In this document: positions 17,823 to 26,564 of the stretch, piece by piece
Position numbering within the stretch: the first letter of the stretch is position 1
How the letters are laid out: the number at the start of each line of letters is the position of its first letter
Assembly: GCA_902141825.1 (NCBI GenBank)
Contig: CABFPG010000010.1
Span: forward strand, 124,001-188,000
Length of the DNA stretch: 64,000 bases
Direction: 5' to 3'
From: Thalassocella blandensis
GTDB lineage: Bacteria; Pseudomonadota; Gammaproteobacteria; Pseudomonadales; Cellvibrionaceae
Program-made: the position numbers and the translations under genes
The notes under the pieces: generated by a model
Seen by the model: the letters and a program-made list of their open reading frames with translations, nothing else
Database searches by the model: none
What the model was told of the DNA's origin: nothing

Positions 17823-17972
17823 TCATTCGATCGCCAGGGTTTCGATTGCCTGCTTGCCAATTACTGCCTAGCCGATTTCTTGCTAGCCGACTTCTTGCTT
17901 ACTGATGTCATACCTTCAAAGTACTTATCTTCAAAGTGCCTACCTTTAATGTACCTGCTTTGGCTTTTCGTC
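17823..17972 (+). repeat. Long, strongly degenerate 15-bp tandem array (about 9-10 units)
   Basis: From 17823 the sequence divides into 15-base units in which neighbours resemble each other while distant units differ: CTAGCCGATTTCTTG then CTAGCCGACTTCTTG; CCTTCAAAGTACTTA, TCTTCAAAGTGCCTA, CCTTTAATGTACCTG. The first two units share TTCGAT and GCC at the same phase. The last unit is weak. One frame through the left part reads as five-residue repeats but ends in a stop, so the array is not judged coding. Confidence 0.75.
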
Positions 17973-17999
17973 TTGTTAATAAATGCTCGCTGTTGAGAG

Positions 18000-18015
18000 T
18001 GCTAAAAATTTAGCA
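18000..18015 (+). promoter_or_regulatory. Operator-like palindrome 1 upstream of blaI-type gene
   Basis: TGCTAA-AAAT-TTAGCA, perfect 6-base arms with a 4-base spacer. It is the first of three copies of the same element before the BlaI-family gene and lies just upstream of the -35 box at 18023. Confidence 0.75.
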
Positions 18016-18022
18016 TTAATGG

Positions 18023-18051
18023 TTGACGAATTTAATACTAAGTGCTAATTT
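18023..18051 (+). promoter_or_regulatory. Candidate promoter of the BlaI/M56 operon
   Basis: TTGACG at 18023-18028 and TAATTT at 18046-18051 are 17 bases apart. The -10 box lies inside operator copy 2, so bound repressor would block RNA polymerase directly. Confidence 0.5.
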
Positions 18052-18058
18052 TTTAACA
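18043..18058 (+). promoter_or_regulatory. Operator-like palindrome 2
   Basis: TGCTAA-TTTT-TTAACA, the same layout as copies 1 and 3 with one changed base in the right arm. It overlaps the predicted -10 box. Confidence 0.7.
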
Positions 18059-18060
18059 TA

Positions 18061-18076
18061 TGCTAAAAAATTAGCA
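18061..18076 (+). promoter_or_regulatory. Operator-like palindrome 3
   Basis: TGCTAA-AAAA-TTAGCA, perfect arms. It starts 18 bases after copy 2, near two helical turns, so dimers at copies 2 and 3 could bind side by side on similar faces. Confidence 0.75.
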
Positions 18077-18166
18077 TTAAGAAATGGCTGGTGGTCTTTT
18101 AAAGGCATGCTGCGGACTGCGCTGCACGCGCACATCAAGAGATTGCGTCTGCCGTGGTGTTAAAAC

Positions 18167-18226
18167 AGCGCCTCTCAAAATAACACCACTCAAAATAGCA
18201 CCACTCAAAACAGCACCGCTTGAAGT
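18167..18226 (+). repeat. 15-bp tandem array (4 units) before the BlaI-family gene
   Basis: Units AGCGCCTCTCAAAAT, AACACCACTCAAAAT, AGCACCACTCAAAAC and AGCACCGCTTGAAGT are contiguous and end about 20 bases before the GTG start, in what should be the untranslated leader of the operon. Confidence 0.85.
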
Positions 18227-18245
18227 CAGTTAAACGGAGAACCCT

Positions 18246-18638
18246 GTGCCACCCATTGATCAAATGCAACTAAGCCGACGAGAACGCCAGATAATGGATA
18301 TTTTGTTGGAGCAGGGCGAATGCTCTGCGAAAGAGGTACAGGAAAAGCTGCTAGATCCTCCAAGCTATTCTTCTGTTCGAGCATTGATAGCACGACTAGT
18401 GGAAAAGGGAATCGTTGTTTTTCGTCAAGAGGGTACGAAACATATTTATGCGCCGCGTATAACGGAGGAAAAGGCTCAAACTTCCGCTATTCAGCGCTTA
18501 TTGAAAATTTTCTTTCGGGGGTCCAAAGCAAATGCAGTAAACGCTTTGTTACACGCTGAAGGCGATAGAATGACTGCCAGGGAGATTGAAATGCTCGAGC
18601 GTACTATCCAGCAAATTAAAAAAGCCCAGAAAAAATGA
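18246..18638 (+). CDS. BlaI/MecI/CopY-family transcriptional repressor
   Basis: The 130-residue protein has the winged-helix domain of BlaI/MecI repressors: LSRRERQIMDILLEQGECSAKEVQEKL, then PSYSSVRALIARLVEKGIV as recognition region and KHIYAPRI as wing. The C-terminal half would dimerise. In the known systems the repressor leaves DNA when cleaved after a signal from an M56 membrane protease, and exactly such a gene follows with a 4-base ATGA overlap. The start is GTG after a GGAG ribosome-binding site. Three near-identical palindromes upstream are probable operators, suggesting autorepression. What signal is sensed is unknown; beta-lactams are only the classical case. Confidence 0.9.
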   Translation: MPPIDQMQLSRRERQIMDILLEQGECSAKEVQEKLLDPPSYSSVRALIARLVEKGIVVFRQEGTKHIYAPRITEEKAQTSAIQRLLKIFFRGSKANAVNALLHAEGDRMTAREIEMLERTIQQIKKAQKK

Positions 18639-20167
18639 TCAAGCTGGATCTCGTCCATCTAATTCTGGGTTTTTGGGTAAAGCCATTGCTATGGACGTGT
18701 GTTATTTTTTCTATTGCTCAAAGTGTTTATACCTACAATGCGTCAGCACGCCATAATTTTTTGCTTTGCGGGATGCTGGTAATTACCTTAGGCGTTTTGT
18801 TTCATTTTTTTACGCCTGTTTTTTCTGTCCCAATATTGCCTGATCTGATGGCGGATTTGAGTGCATTTCCTGTATCGCTGCCTATCACTCATTGGTTTGT
18901 TGTGCAAAATGTTCCGTTGTTGTTAATGACAGTTTTTATCTTGGGTTTTTTTTGGATTGTCACATACCAAGTTTTGGGCGTTCGAGATGTTCTGCAATTG
19001 ATTCGTCGAGCTGATCCTGTAAGTGACCACCGAGTCGTTGATATCGTGCACGCGGTTTTTCCGGAGTGGGGTGTTGATCAAAAAATTAAAATTGTGAAAA
19101 CGAGGAGCTTAAGTTCACCTGTCGTGTTTGGTTTCTTAAAACCTGTATTGATACTGCCATATCAGTATTTGAATTGGGATGAAGATCGATTGCATAGAAT
19201 TTTGCTTCATGAACTGGCTCACATACACCGTTATGACTGGTTAACGAAAGTGGTGATGAGGTTTTTATGTGCTTTGTTCTGGTTTGTTCCTGTCTTCTGG
19301 TGGGCGGTGAAAAAACTGGAATGGAATTCGGAAGCTGCCTGTGACAATGTGGTGCTAAATAAGTTGAACTGCCGAGCTGAGTACGCTGAAGATTTACTGG
19401 ATATGGAAATCGAGGTAATCCAAAACACCTGGCTGTTAAGTTTTATAAAAAAGACAGAGCTCTTTTCCCGAATCAATCATGTTCTCGACGGTCGCTATTC
19501 TCGCTTACCGGTAAAGCCGCAATTGGTTTTTGTGCATCTGATTGTTTCTATATTGCTGGTGCTTCCATTTTCTCTGGTGCGGGCCGTTCCGATAATCCAC
19601 CCGGATGAACAACCGCACTTTTTTATTCTGGATTTAAATAGCCATAGCATCGAATCCAATGTTGGTCCCGTTCCTCAGGACGAGCCAGAAGCAATAACTC
19701 AAGCCAGATTGAAGCCGCTTTTGTTAAAACGAAATTCGCCCTTGCCTGGCGAAGAAGAGGTGATCATAACACTGGATGTAAAGCAAACAGAGGTTGTCAG
19801 CCTTCAAGCTGGCCTGTGGTCTGATTCTATCGCGGAGCTTGAAAACTTTGCAGCCACTTTGAATGTAAGTGAACTAAGAGTCCAGGGTTTTATCCCGCAG
19901 AAAATGAAAACACCGAATTATCCAAGAGGCGCTTTGCTTGATAGTGTGGAGGGTTTTGTTCAAATTGAATTCGATATTTCGCTTGAGGGTGTGGTAGAAA
20001 ATATTCGTGTTCTTGCATCAAATCCTCAAGGTGTATTTGAGCCAAATGTTATCGCAGCGATTCAGGCGAGTCGTTACATACCCATGTATATGGGGGATGA
20101 ACCTGTAAAAACAAAAAATGTTCAGCAAACATATGTATTTCAGTTGAATAAGAGCACAAGCAAGTAA
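18635..20167 (+). CDS. M56 (BlaR1-type) membrane metalloprotease fused to a TonB C-terminal domain
   Basis: The 510-residue protein begins with several membrane helices (about 10-60 and 90-115) around the zinc protease motif HELAH (H192, E193, H196) with WNSEAACDN downstream, as in BlaR1/MecR1. Another helix near 300 leads to a periplasmic part. Instead of a penicillin-binding sensor it ends in a TonB C-terminal-type domain (about 425-507: NYPRGALLDSVEGFVQIEF to QQTYVFQLN). It shares a 4-base overlap with the repressor gene, so protease and repressor should work as a pair. The TonB domain may sense or touch a periplasmic or outer-membrane partner. A separate TonB-domain gene follows. Confidence 0.88.
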   Translation: MIKLDLVHLILGFWVKPLLWTCVIFSIAQSVYTYNASARHNFLLCGMLVITLGVLFHFFTPVFSVPILPDLMADLSAFPVSLPITHWFVVQNVPLLLMTVFILGFFWIVTYQVLGVRDVLQLIRRADPVSDHRVVDIVHAVFPEWGVDQKIKIVKTRSLSSPVVFGFLKPVLILPYQYLNWDEDRLHRILLHELAHIHRYDWLTKVVMRFLCALFWFVPVFWWAVKKLEWNSEAACDNVVLNKLNCRAEYAEDLLDMEIEVIQNTWLLSFIKKTELFSRINHVLDGRYSRLPVKPQLVFVHLIVSILLVLPFSLVRAVPIIHPDEQPHFFILDLNSHSIESNVGPVPQDEPEAITQARLKPLLLKRNSPLPGEEEVIITLDVKQTEVVSLQAGLWSDSIAELENFAATLNVSELRVQGFIPQKMKTPNYPRGALLDSVEGFVQIEFDISLEGVVENIRVLASNPQGVFEPNVIAAIQASRYIPMYMGDEPVKTKNVQQTYVFQLNKSTSK

Positions 20168-20356
20168 GCGGTGTCGTCATAAAAAATATCAGGCAGGTGT
20201 TGAAATGCTCGTGGTTTCCTGAGCACTTGATGCACTCAAACTGGAAAAGATACTGCAAAAAAAACGTCATACACAAAAGGAAATACTGCTTTCATGCTGT
20301 TGCGATGAAGCTTTCATGACCTTGTGTTTTCTCTATATTTTTAAAGGACATTGCTT

Positions 20357-21019
20357 ATGTTTTTAATTGAAGAACCACGAAGTGGCGCTAGGTATGCTTA
20401 TTTTGATCAAGCTGACAAATCAACGGGAATGTGTCGTTGGCTAGCGGGGCTTGTGCCTTCCGCTGTCGTGACGCTGGCGTTAATAGCCGTCATGCACAGT
20501 TTGGTGTCGGTAGAGTTTGAGGAACCACCGGAAGATAATGCGGTAGTTATTGAGCCGGTTTATTTTGAAGAGGTGGTTATTGAAACCCGTATTGAACGAA
20601 AACCGCAGCAACCGGAAAAACCGTTAGATCCCCCGCCTGTTCCTCAGTCAGATCCTGAGGCGTCTAACGAGCAGAAAGTTAACATTCAACCCTTATCTTT
20701 TAAAGAAAGTGAATTTAAAATTAAAGGGATCTCTGGCATGAGTAGTATGCCTGTTGCTGCATACTTAGTTTCTGCAAAATATCCTCCAGCGGCCCTTCGC
20801 CGAGGGTTGGAAGGGTATGTGGATGTGACTTTTGATGTGAATGAGGCGGGTATCACACAAAATATGCGTGTGGTAGGGGCCATGCCTGAAGGTGTGTTTG
20901 ACAAGTCTGCGTTGGAGGCTGTCAGTCGTTGGCGATATAAACCAAAAATGGTTGACGGCAGAGCCGAGTATTTTACTGGGCTGACAAAACGAATTCGCTT
21001 TCAATTAGACAAGTCATAA
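20357..21019 (+). CDS. TonB-family protein
   Basis: The 220-residue protein has one N-terminal membrane anchor (LVPSAVVTLALIAVMHSLV, about residues 28-46), a Pro/Glu-rich linker with PEKPLDPPPVPQ, and a TonB C-terminal domain (about 135-217: AKYPPAALRRGLEGYVDVTF to GLTKRIRFQLD). TonB proteins pass proton-motive energy to outer-membrane transporters, normally with ExbB and ExbD, which are not here. An AGGA at 20345-20348 sits 8 bases before the ATG at 20357; a TTG two codons upstream is possible. Next to the M56-TonB fusion, it may instead be part of that signalling module. Confidence 0.87.
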   Translation: MFLIEEPRSGARYAYFDQADKSTGMCRWLAGLVPSAVVTLALIAVMHSLVSVEFEEPPEDNAVVIEPVYFEEVVIETRIERKPQQPEKPLDPPPVPQSDPEASNEQKVNIQPLSFKESEFKIKGISGMSSMPVAAYLVSAKYPPAALRRGLEGYVDVTFDVNEAGITQNMRVVGAMPEGVFDKSALEAVSRWRYKPKMVDGRAEYFTGLTKRIRFQLDKS

Positions 21020-21168
21020 GCATGTGTTGATTGTGCTCTTAGCCTTTCTTTTTATGCGAGGAATGCGTTGTGTTCTAATTTAACAGAATCGTACTGTGCT
21101 TGGTATAAATTGAAAGGCTTTTTTTGATTCGATAAACTATCACGAGGTGATGGGGCGAAAATAGAAAT

Positions 21169-21222
21169 ATACAAATACAAATACAAATACAAATACAAAT
21201 ACAAATACAAATACAAATACAA
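21169..21222 (+). repeat. Perfect hexanucleotide microsatellite (ATACAA, 9 copies)
   Basis: Nine exact copies of ATACAA in tandem, followed by ATATATAG, lie 25 bases before the rsmJ start. Copy-number change by slippage would alter the spacing of elements in the rsmJ promoter or leader. Confidence 0.97.
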
Positions 21223-21247
21223 ATATATAGGCATTGGCGAGTAGACA

Positions 21248-22081
21248 ATGAAACAAAAAAAGCATGATACAACAATTCCCGTATTACAATTGTGTTGCCC
21301 AAGTGTGTTAAAACGGGAAATGGCCGATCGCATTTTAACGCTGCTTGATATTCCTCATATTGAAGAGCGTGAGCTGCAGCAGTTAAAAGGTAATAAATGC
21401 GTTCTCGTGCTGGACGAGCGAGAGACACGACTGGATGTTTCGTTGGATAAGCAAAACATGTCGATCAAAGTGGATTTGGTTGAAGGTAAGGCGGCGTATC
21501 GTCGCCTGCATGGCGGTGGGCGAGGACAGCTGATCGCGAAAGCGGTTGGTATCAACAAAGCGTTTACACCCAGTGTTTTGGATTGTACCGCTGGAATGGC
21601 TGGTGATGCATTTGTCTTGGCAAGTCTCGGTTGCAAGGTTCAGATGCTGGAGCGATCTCTGCTCTCGGCGACATTGCTGTCGGATGGTTTATTGCGCGGA
21701 AGGATTTTTGCTGAAGAAAATGAAGATGAAGAGTTGGGCGAGGTGCTGAGTCGTTTGTCTTTGCTGCAACAAAACAGTATTGAGTATTTAGATGGCCTGG
21801 ACGAGGATCAATTTGATGTGATTTATTTAGATCCTATGTTTCCCGAACGAAAGAAATCGGCTGCGGTGAAAAAAGAAATGCGAGTCTTTCATCATTATAT
21901 TGGTGCTGATGAAGATGCTGATGCGCTGCTCCAACCCGCGCTGCAAAAGGCCAGGTTTCGCGTTGTGGTCAAACGTCCCAGTGTTGCGCCTTTTTTGGCA
22001 GAAGAAGAGCCCAGCTATCAAATAAAAGGAAAATCGACACGCTTTGATATTTATACCAGAAAGGCCATTCCAACAGCTTAA
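21248..22081 (+). CDS. rsmJ: 16S rRNA (guanine1516-N2)-methyltransferase
   Basis: RsmJ uses S-adenosylmethionine to methylate G1516 of 16S rRNA. The 277-residue protein has an N-terminal helper domain and a Rossmann methyltransferase domain with LDCTAGMAGDAFVLASLGC as the cofactor loop (about residues 114-132), YLDPMFPERKKSAAVKKEMR as the catalytic block, and KRPSVAPFLA and STRFDIY near the end, all matching E. coli RsmJ (YhiQ). The ribosome-binding site is weak. A perfect hexanucleotide repeat lies in its immediate upstream region. Confidence 0.95.
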   Translation: MKQKKHDTTIPVLQLCCPSVLKREMADRILTLLDIPHIEERELQQLKGNKCVLVLDERETRLDVSLDKQNMSIKVDLVEGKAAYRRLHGGGRGQLIAKAVGINKAFTPSVLDCTAGMAGDAFVLASLGCKVQMLERSLLSATLLSDGLLRGRIFAEENEDEELGEVLSRLSLLQQNSIEYLDGLDEDQFDVIYLDPMFPERKKSAAVKKEMRVFHHYIGADEDADALLQPALQKARFRVVVKRPSVAPFLAEEEPSYQIKGKSTRFDIYTRKAIPTA

Positions 22082-22093
22082 GCAATAAAAAAA

Positions 22094-22366
22094 TTATTTT
22101 CGGAAAAATTTTACGATTCGGCTGATCACAATACGCATGTGGGCTGTTAATGCTATAAAAAAGCCCAAAGTGAGAAAAATTAAGCCTGCGAAAGTGACAA
22201 GTTCGCGCGTGAGGGAGGGGAGCAAATAAGTGTTTGCCATGACGATCGTCATTAAACCGACCGCGAAATAGATAATACCATTGCGAAATTGATGGAATGT
22301 ATTATTCAGCGGCGCGGTGTAATAATCTTTAAAGTAGAGTGTTAATCTTTTTCTAAAGCTTGCCAT
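22094..22366 (-). CDS. Small membrane protein of unknown function
   Basis: The 90-residue protein has two hydrophobic helices (about 29-48 and 56-76) and a basic C-terminus (VISRIVKFFRK). I do not recognise a family. Its start lies inside the 3' end of moaE (25-base overlap), so it should be translated from the moaCDE transcript. It is convergent with rsmJ, 12 bases away. Composition and membrane pattern support a real protein; no role in cofactor synthesis can be claimed. Confidence 0.6.
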   Translation of the reverse strand: MASFRKRLTLYFKDYYTAPLNNTFHQFRNGIIYFAVGLMTIVMANTYLLPSLTRELVTFAGLIFLTLGFFIALTAHMRIVISRIVKFFRK

Positions 22367-22800
22367 GAGTCTGCATTGAGCCAGGCATCTGCGGCTGCCT
22401 GGTCACTGTCTTTTGCTTCTACCCAGTGTTGGCCTTCTTTCTTCCAAAACGGTGCCTGTGTTTTGAGAATATCGATCATATACTCGCAGGCGGCAAAAGC
22501 ATCACGCCGATGTTTTGAGCTCACCCCTACAAATACTATCTGATCGTGAATGTTAAGTGAGCCTACTCGGTGAATTATAGTTGATGCAATGATGGACCAT
22601 CGAGCTTTTGCTTCTTGCTCAATTCGCTCGAGTACTTTTTCTGTCATACCGGGGTAGTGTTGCAGGAGAAAGGTTTTATCGCCGGACGCAAAGTCACGTA
22701 CCCGGCCAATAAACGTCACGACGGCTCCAGCACCGTCGCGAGCGATAAGGCGTTGATATTCCCGTTCAAGCTGGAAGTCTTCGGTCTGAACGGAGATCAT
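22342..22800 (-). CDS. moaE: Molybdopterin synthase catalytic subunit
   Basis: MoaE carries the active site that adds two sulfurs, delivered by MoaD, to precursor Z (cPMP) to form molybdopterin. The 152-residue protein shows GAVVTFIGRVRDF, the HRVGSLNIHDQIVFVGVSSKHRRDAF core and the catalytic Lys-rich KTQAPFWKKE. It directly follows moaD with no gap, and a small membrane-protein gene overlaps its end. Confidence 0.96.
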   Translation of the reverse strand: MISVQTEDFQLEREYQRLIARDGAGAVVTFIGRVRDFASGDKTFLLQHYPGMTEKVLERIEQEAKARWSIIASTIIHRVGSLNIHDQIVFVGVSSKHRRDAFAACEYMIDILKTQAPFWKKEGQHWVEAKDSDQAAADAWLNADSWQALEKD

Positions 22801-23061
22801 TTATCCTCCGGTGACGGGTGGGAAAAAAGCCACTTCGTCCCCGCGTTTGAGAATGGCATCTTCGGTGGCGATCGCCTGATTGACTGCGCAGCGAGTACTG
22901 GCTTCGCCGAGCAACTCGTGCCATACCGTGCCGCGTTCTGAAAGCTGTTCTTTCAGTTGCGCGAGGGTGGTCGGTGTGCTGTCTAATGGAAAGAACTCGT
23001 TTTCACAATTTAACTTATCTGCCAGGTTGGCGAAGTAAAATATTTGTATATCATTGTTCAT
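22801..23061 (-). CDS. moaD: Molybdopterin synthase sulfur-carrier subunit
   Basis: MoaD is a ubiquitin-like sulfur carrier whose C-terminal Gly-Gly becomes a thiocarboxylate. The protein ends in AFFPPVTGG as expected. I place the start at the second Met ([10 protein letters not shown], 86 residues), preceded by a GGGGA ribosome-binding site, because this removes a nonconserved eight-residue extension. The start lies inside the 3' end of moaC, so translation is coupled. Confidence 0.94.
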   Translation of the reverse strand: MNNDIQIFYFANLADKLNCENEFFPLDSTPTTLAQLKEQLSERGTVWHELLGEASTRCAVNQAIATEDAILKRGDEVAFFPPVTGG

Positions 23062-23533
23062 GGTGAAAGTCCCCTGATTGTCCACCTGTCTTAGCGAGTA
23101 AGTGGGTGTTTACAATTTGCATGTGCTTATCGACCGCTTTACACATGTCGTACAAGGTCAGGGCCGCTACAGAGGCTGCAGTAAGTGCCTCCATTTCGAC
23201 GCCTGTTTTTCCTGCAAGTTCGCAGGTCGCATCGATTCTTACCCGGCGCTCTTCCATTTCCAGGTTGAGCTCGACCGCAATATGCGTCAGCAGCAAAGGG
23301 TGACAAAGTGGGATCAGGTCTGAACATTTTTTAGCTGCCTGTATACCCGCAATTCGGGCGACCGCAAATACATCCCCTTTTTTATGGCTACCCTCGGCTA
23401 TCATTTGCAGGGTCGTGCTTTGCATCGTTACATAACAGCGAGCGGTAGCACTGCGTTTGGTAATGGCTTTTTCACCCACATTGACCATGTGGGCTTCGCC
23501 TTTGTCGTTTACGTGCGTCAGTGTTTTGCTCAT
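23051..23533 (-). CDS. moaC: Cyclic pyranopterin monophosphate synthase
   Basis: MoaC turns the product of MoaA into cPMP in molybdenum cofactor synthesis. The 160-residue protein has the conserved [29 protein letters not shown] block, the [26 protein letters not shown] helix with catalytic Lys residues, and a GGQSGDF C-terminus. It is the first gene of moaCDE; moaA is not in the window. About 215 bases upstream hold two long inverted repeats that may form a leader structure. Confidence 0.96.
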   Translation of the reverse strand: MSKTLTHVNDKGEAHMVNVGEKAITKRSATARCYVTMQSTTLQMIAEGSHKKGDVFAVARIAGIQAAKKCSDLIPLCHPLLLTHIAVELNLEMEERRVRIDATCELAGKTGVEMEALTAASVAALTLYDMCKAVDKHMQIVNTHLLAKTGGQSGDFHHEQ

Positions 23534-23573
23534 GCTCGTACTTCAATTGGTTCTCATTAGTGAATTCGCTGAG

Positions 23574-23638
23574 GGTGAGGGAGTATGTCTCGCCTTGCGG
23601 GAATATCCTTGCTCCAGGATGTCCCTGGTCGCCTCACC
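23574..23638 (-). ncRNA. Candidate structured leader element upstream of moaC
   Basis: GGTGAGG (23574-23580) and CCTCACC (23632-23638) form a closed 7-bp outer stem, with an inner hairpin CCAGG-GACAT-CCTGG. On the minus strand this lies 40 bases before moaC. A second inverted repeat precedes it (see next entry). Molybdenum cofactor genes are often controlled by a leader riboswitch, but I could not match this one to the known consensus. Confidence 0.35.
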
Positions 23639-23643
23639 GGAAT

Positions 23644-23680
23644 CTGTTCGAATGAGGATGTTAAACCTTGCTTCGAACAG
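23644..23680 (-). promoter_or_regulatory. Perfect 9-bp inverted repeat in the moaC leader region
   Basis: CTGTTCGAA at 23644-23652 and TTCGAACAG at 23672-23680 pair perfectly around a 19-base loop. It could be the first stem of a structured leader or the operator of a dimeric regulator. Confidence 0.5.
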
Positions 23681-23750
23681 TGTCACAAACCTCGAGAGGG
23701 GATCATTTTAATCGGCTTTTCAACCAAAATTAAAGTGCTTTTCACGTCGC

Positions 23751-25936
<2,186 letters not shown>

Positions 25937-26014
25937 GTGTGTGTTTCCTCGTGCTGAATCCTGTTTGGCGTGGCCTTAAATTGGAAGATCAAATCGAACT
26001 GTCAAGTAGAGCTA

Positions 26015-26374
26015 TCACGTTAAAATATCGTGATAGGTGTCAGCTTTAAATCCGACGGAAATCGTTTTTTCTGCCTCTAGCACTGGGCGCTTAATCAATG
26101 TCGGGTTTTCCAGTATTAAGGCAATGGCATTTTCGCTCAGCGTCTCGCTGGTAAAAAGCGCCTGTTGTTCGCTGTTGAGTTGCTTCCAGGTGGTGCTGCG
26201 CTTGTTAATCAGCGCGTCCTTCCCTACGGATTTTTCCCAGCGCTTAACCGCTGTGATATCGAGTCCGTCGACGCGGAAATCGTGGAAGTGATAGTGGATT
26301 TCGTTTTGATCCAGCCAGGTGCGCGCTTTCTTTACGGTGTCGCAGTTCTTAATCCCGTATAAGTTGATTGTCAT
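26015..26374 (-). CDS. ArsC/Spx-family reductase-like protein (YffB type)
   Basis: The 119-residue protein begins MTINLYGIKNCDTVKKARTWLD, with the single Cys of the ArsC-like thioredoxin fold, and continues with KRWEKSVGKDALINKRSTTWKQL and NPTLIKRPVLE. This group (E. coli YffB) shares the arsenate-reductase fold but its role is not settled. The longer upstream frame adds a nonconserved hydrophobic stretch, so I choose the ATG at 26374. It sits between dapD and regulatory or repair genes and is often linked to dapC and dapD. A perfect 8-bp inverted repeat (CTATCACG/CGTGATAG, 26012-26036) overlaps its 3' end. Confidence 0.9.
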   Translation of the reverse strand: MTINLYGIKNCDTVKKARTWLDQNEIHYHFHDFRVDGLDITAVKRWEKSVGKDALINKRSTTWKQLNSEQQALFTSETLSENAIALILENPTLIKRPVLEAEKTISVGFKADTYHDILT

Positions 26375-26564
26375 GATGATAATGTTACGAGTTGCTGATA
26401 TATGAGGGTTACAAAAAAGGGCGCTTAGGATAACAAATCCCGTAAGGAAGATCACGGCTCATATTGGTTCATATTGACTCAAACAGATGAGGGTTGGGTG
26501 AATTTTGATCTCGGTTGTGGTAATTACCTCCAGTTTCGGCCAAAGTGCTGGCAGAGCGGACGTA

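Noticed and set aside
17608-17905. Overlapping hydrophobic frames before the BlaI operon
   Set aside because: They run into the degenerate 15-bp array, lack start signals and resemble no known membrane protein.
17823-17972. CRISPR array
   Set aside because: The period is 15 bp with drifting units and no spacers; no cas genes are present.
21052-21428. Minus-strand frames with Tyr-Leu repeats
   Set aside because: These are translations of the ATACAA microsatellite.
23574-23638. tRNA gene, because of a 7-bp closing stem in a 65-base element
   Set aside because: No T-arm GTTCRA motif, no proper anticodon arm and wrong arm lengths on either strand.
26012-26036. Terminator after the ArsC/YffB gene
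   Set aside because: CTATCACG/CGTGATAG is a good stem, but no T-run follows on the minus strand and the stem overlaps the coding end.
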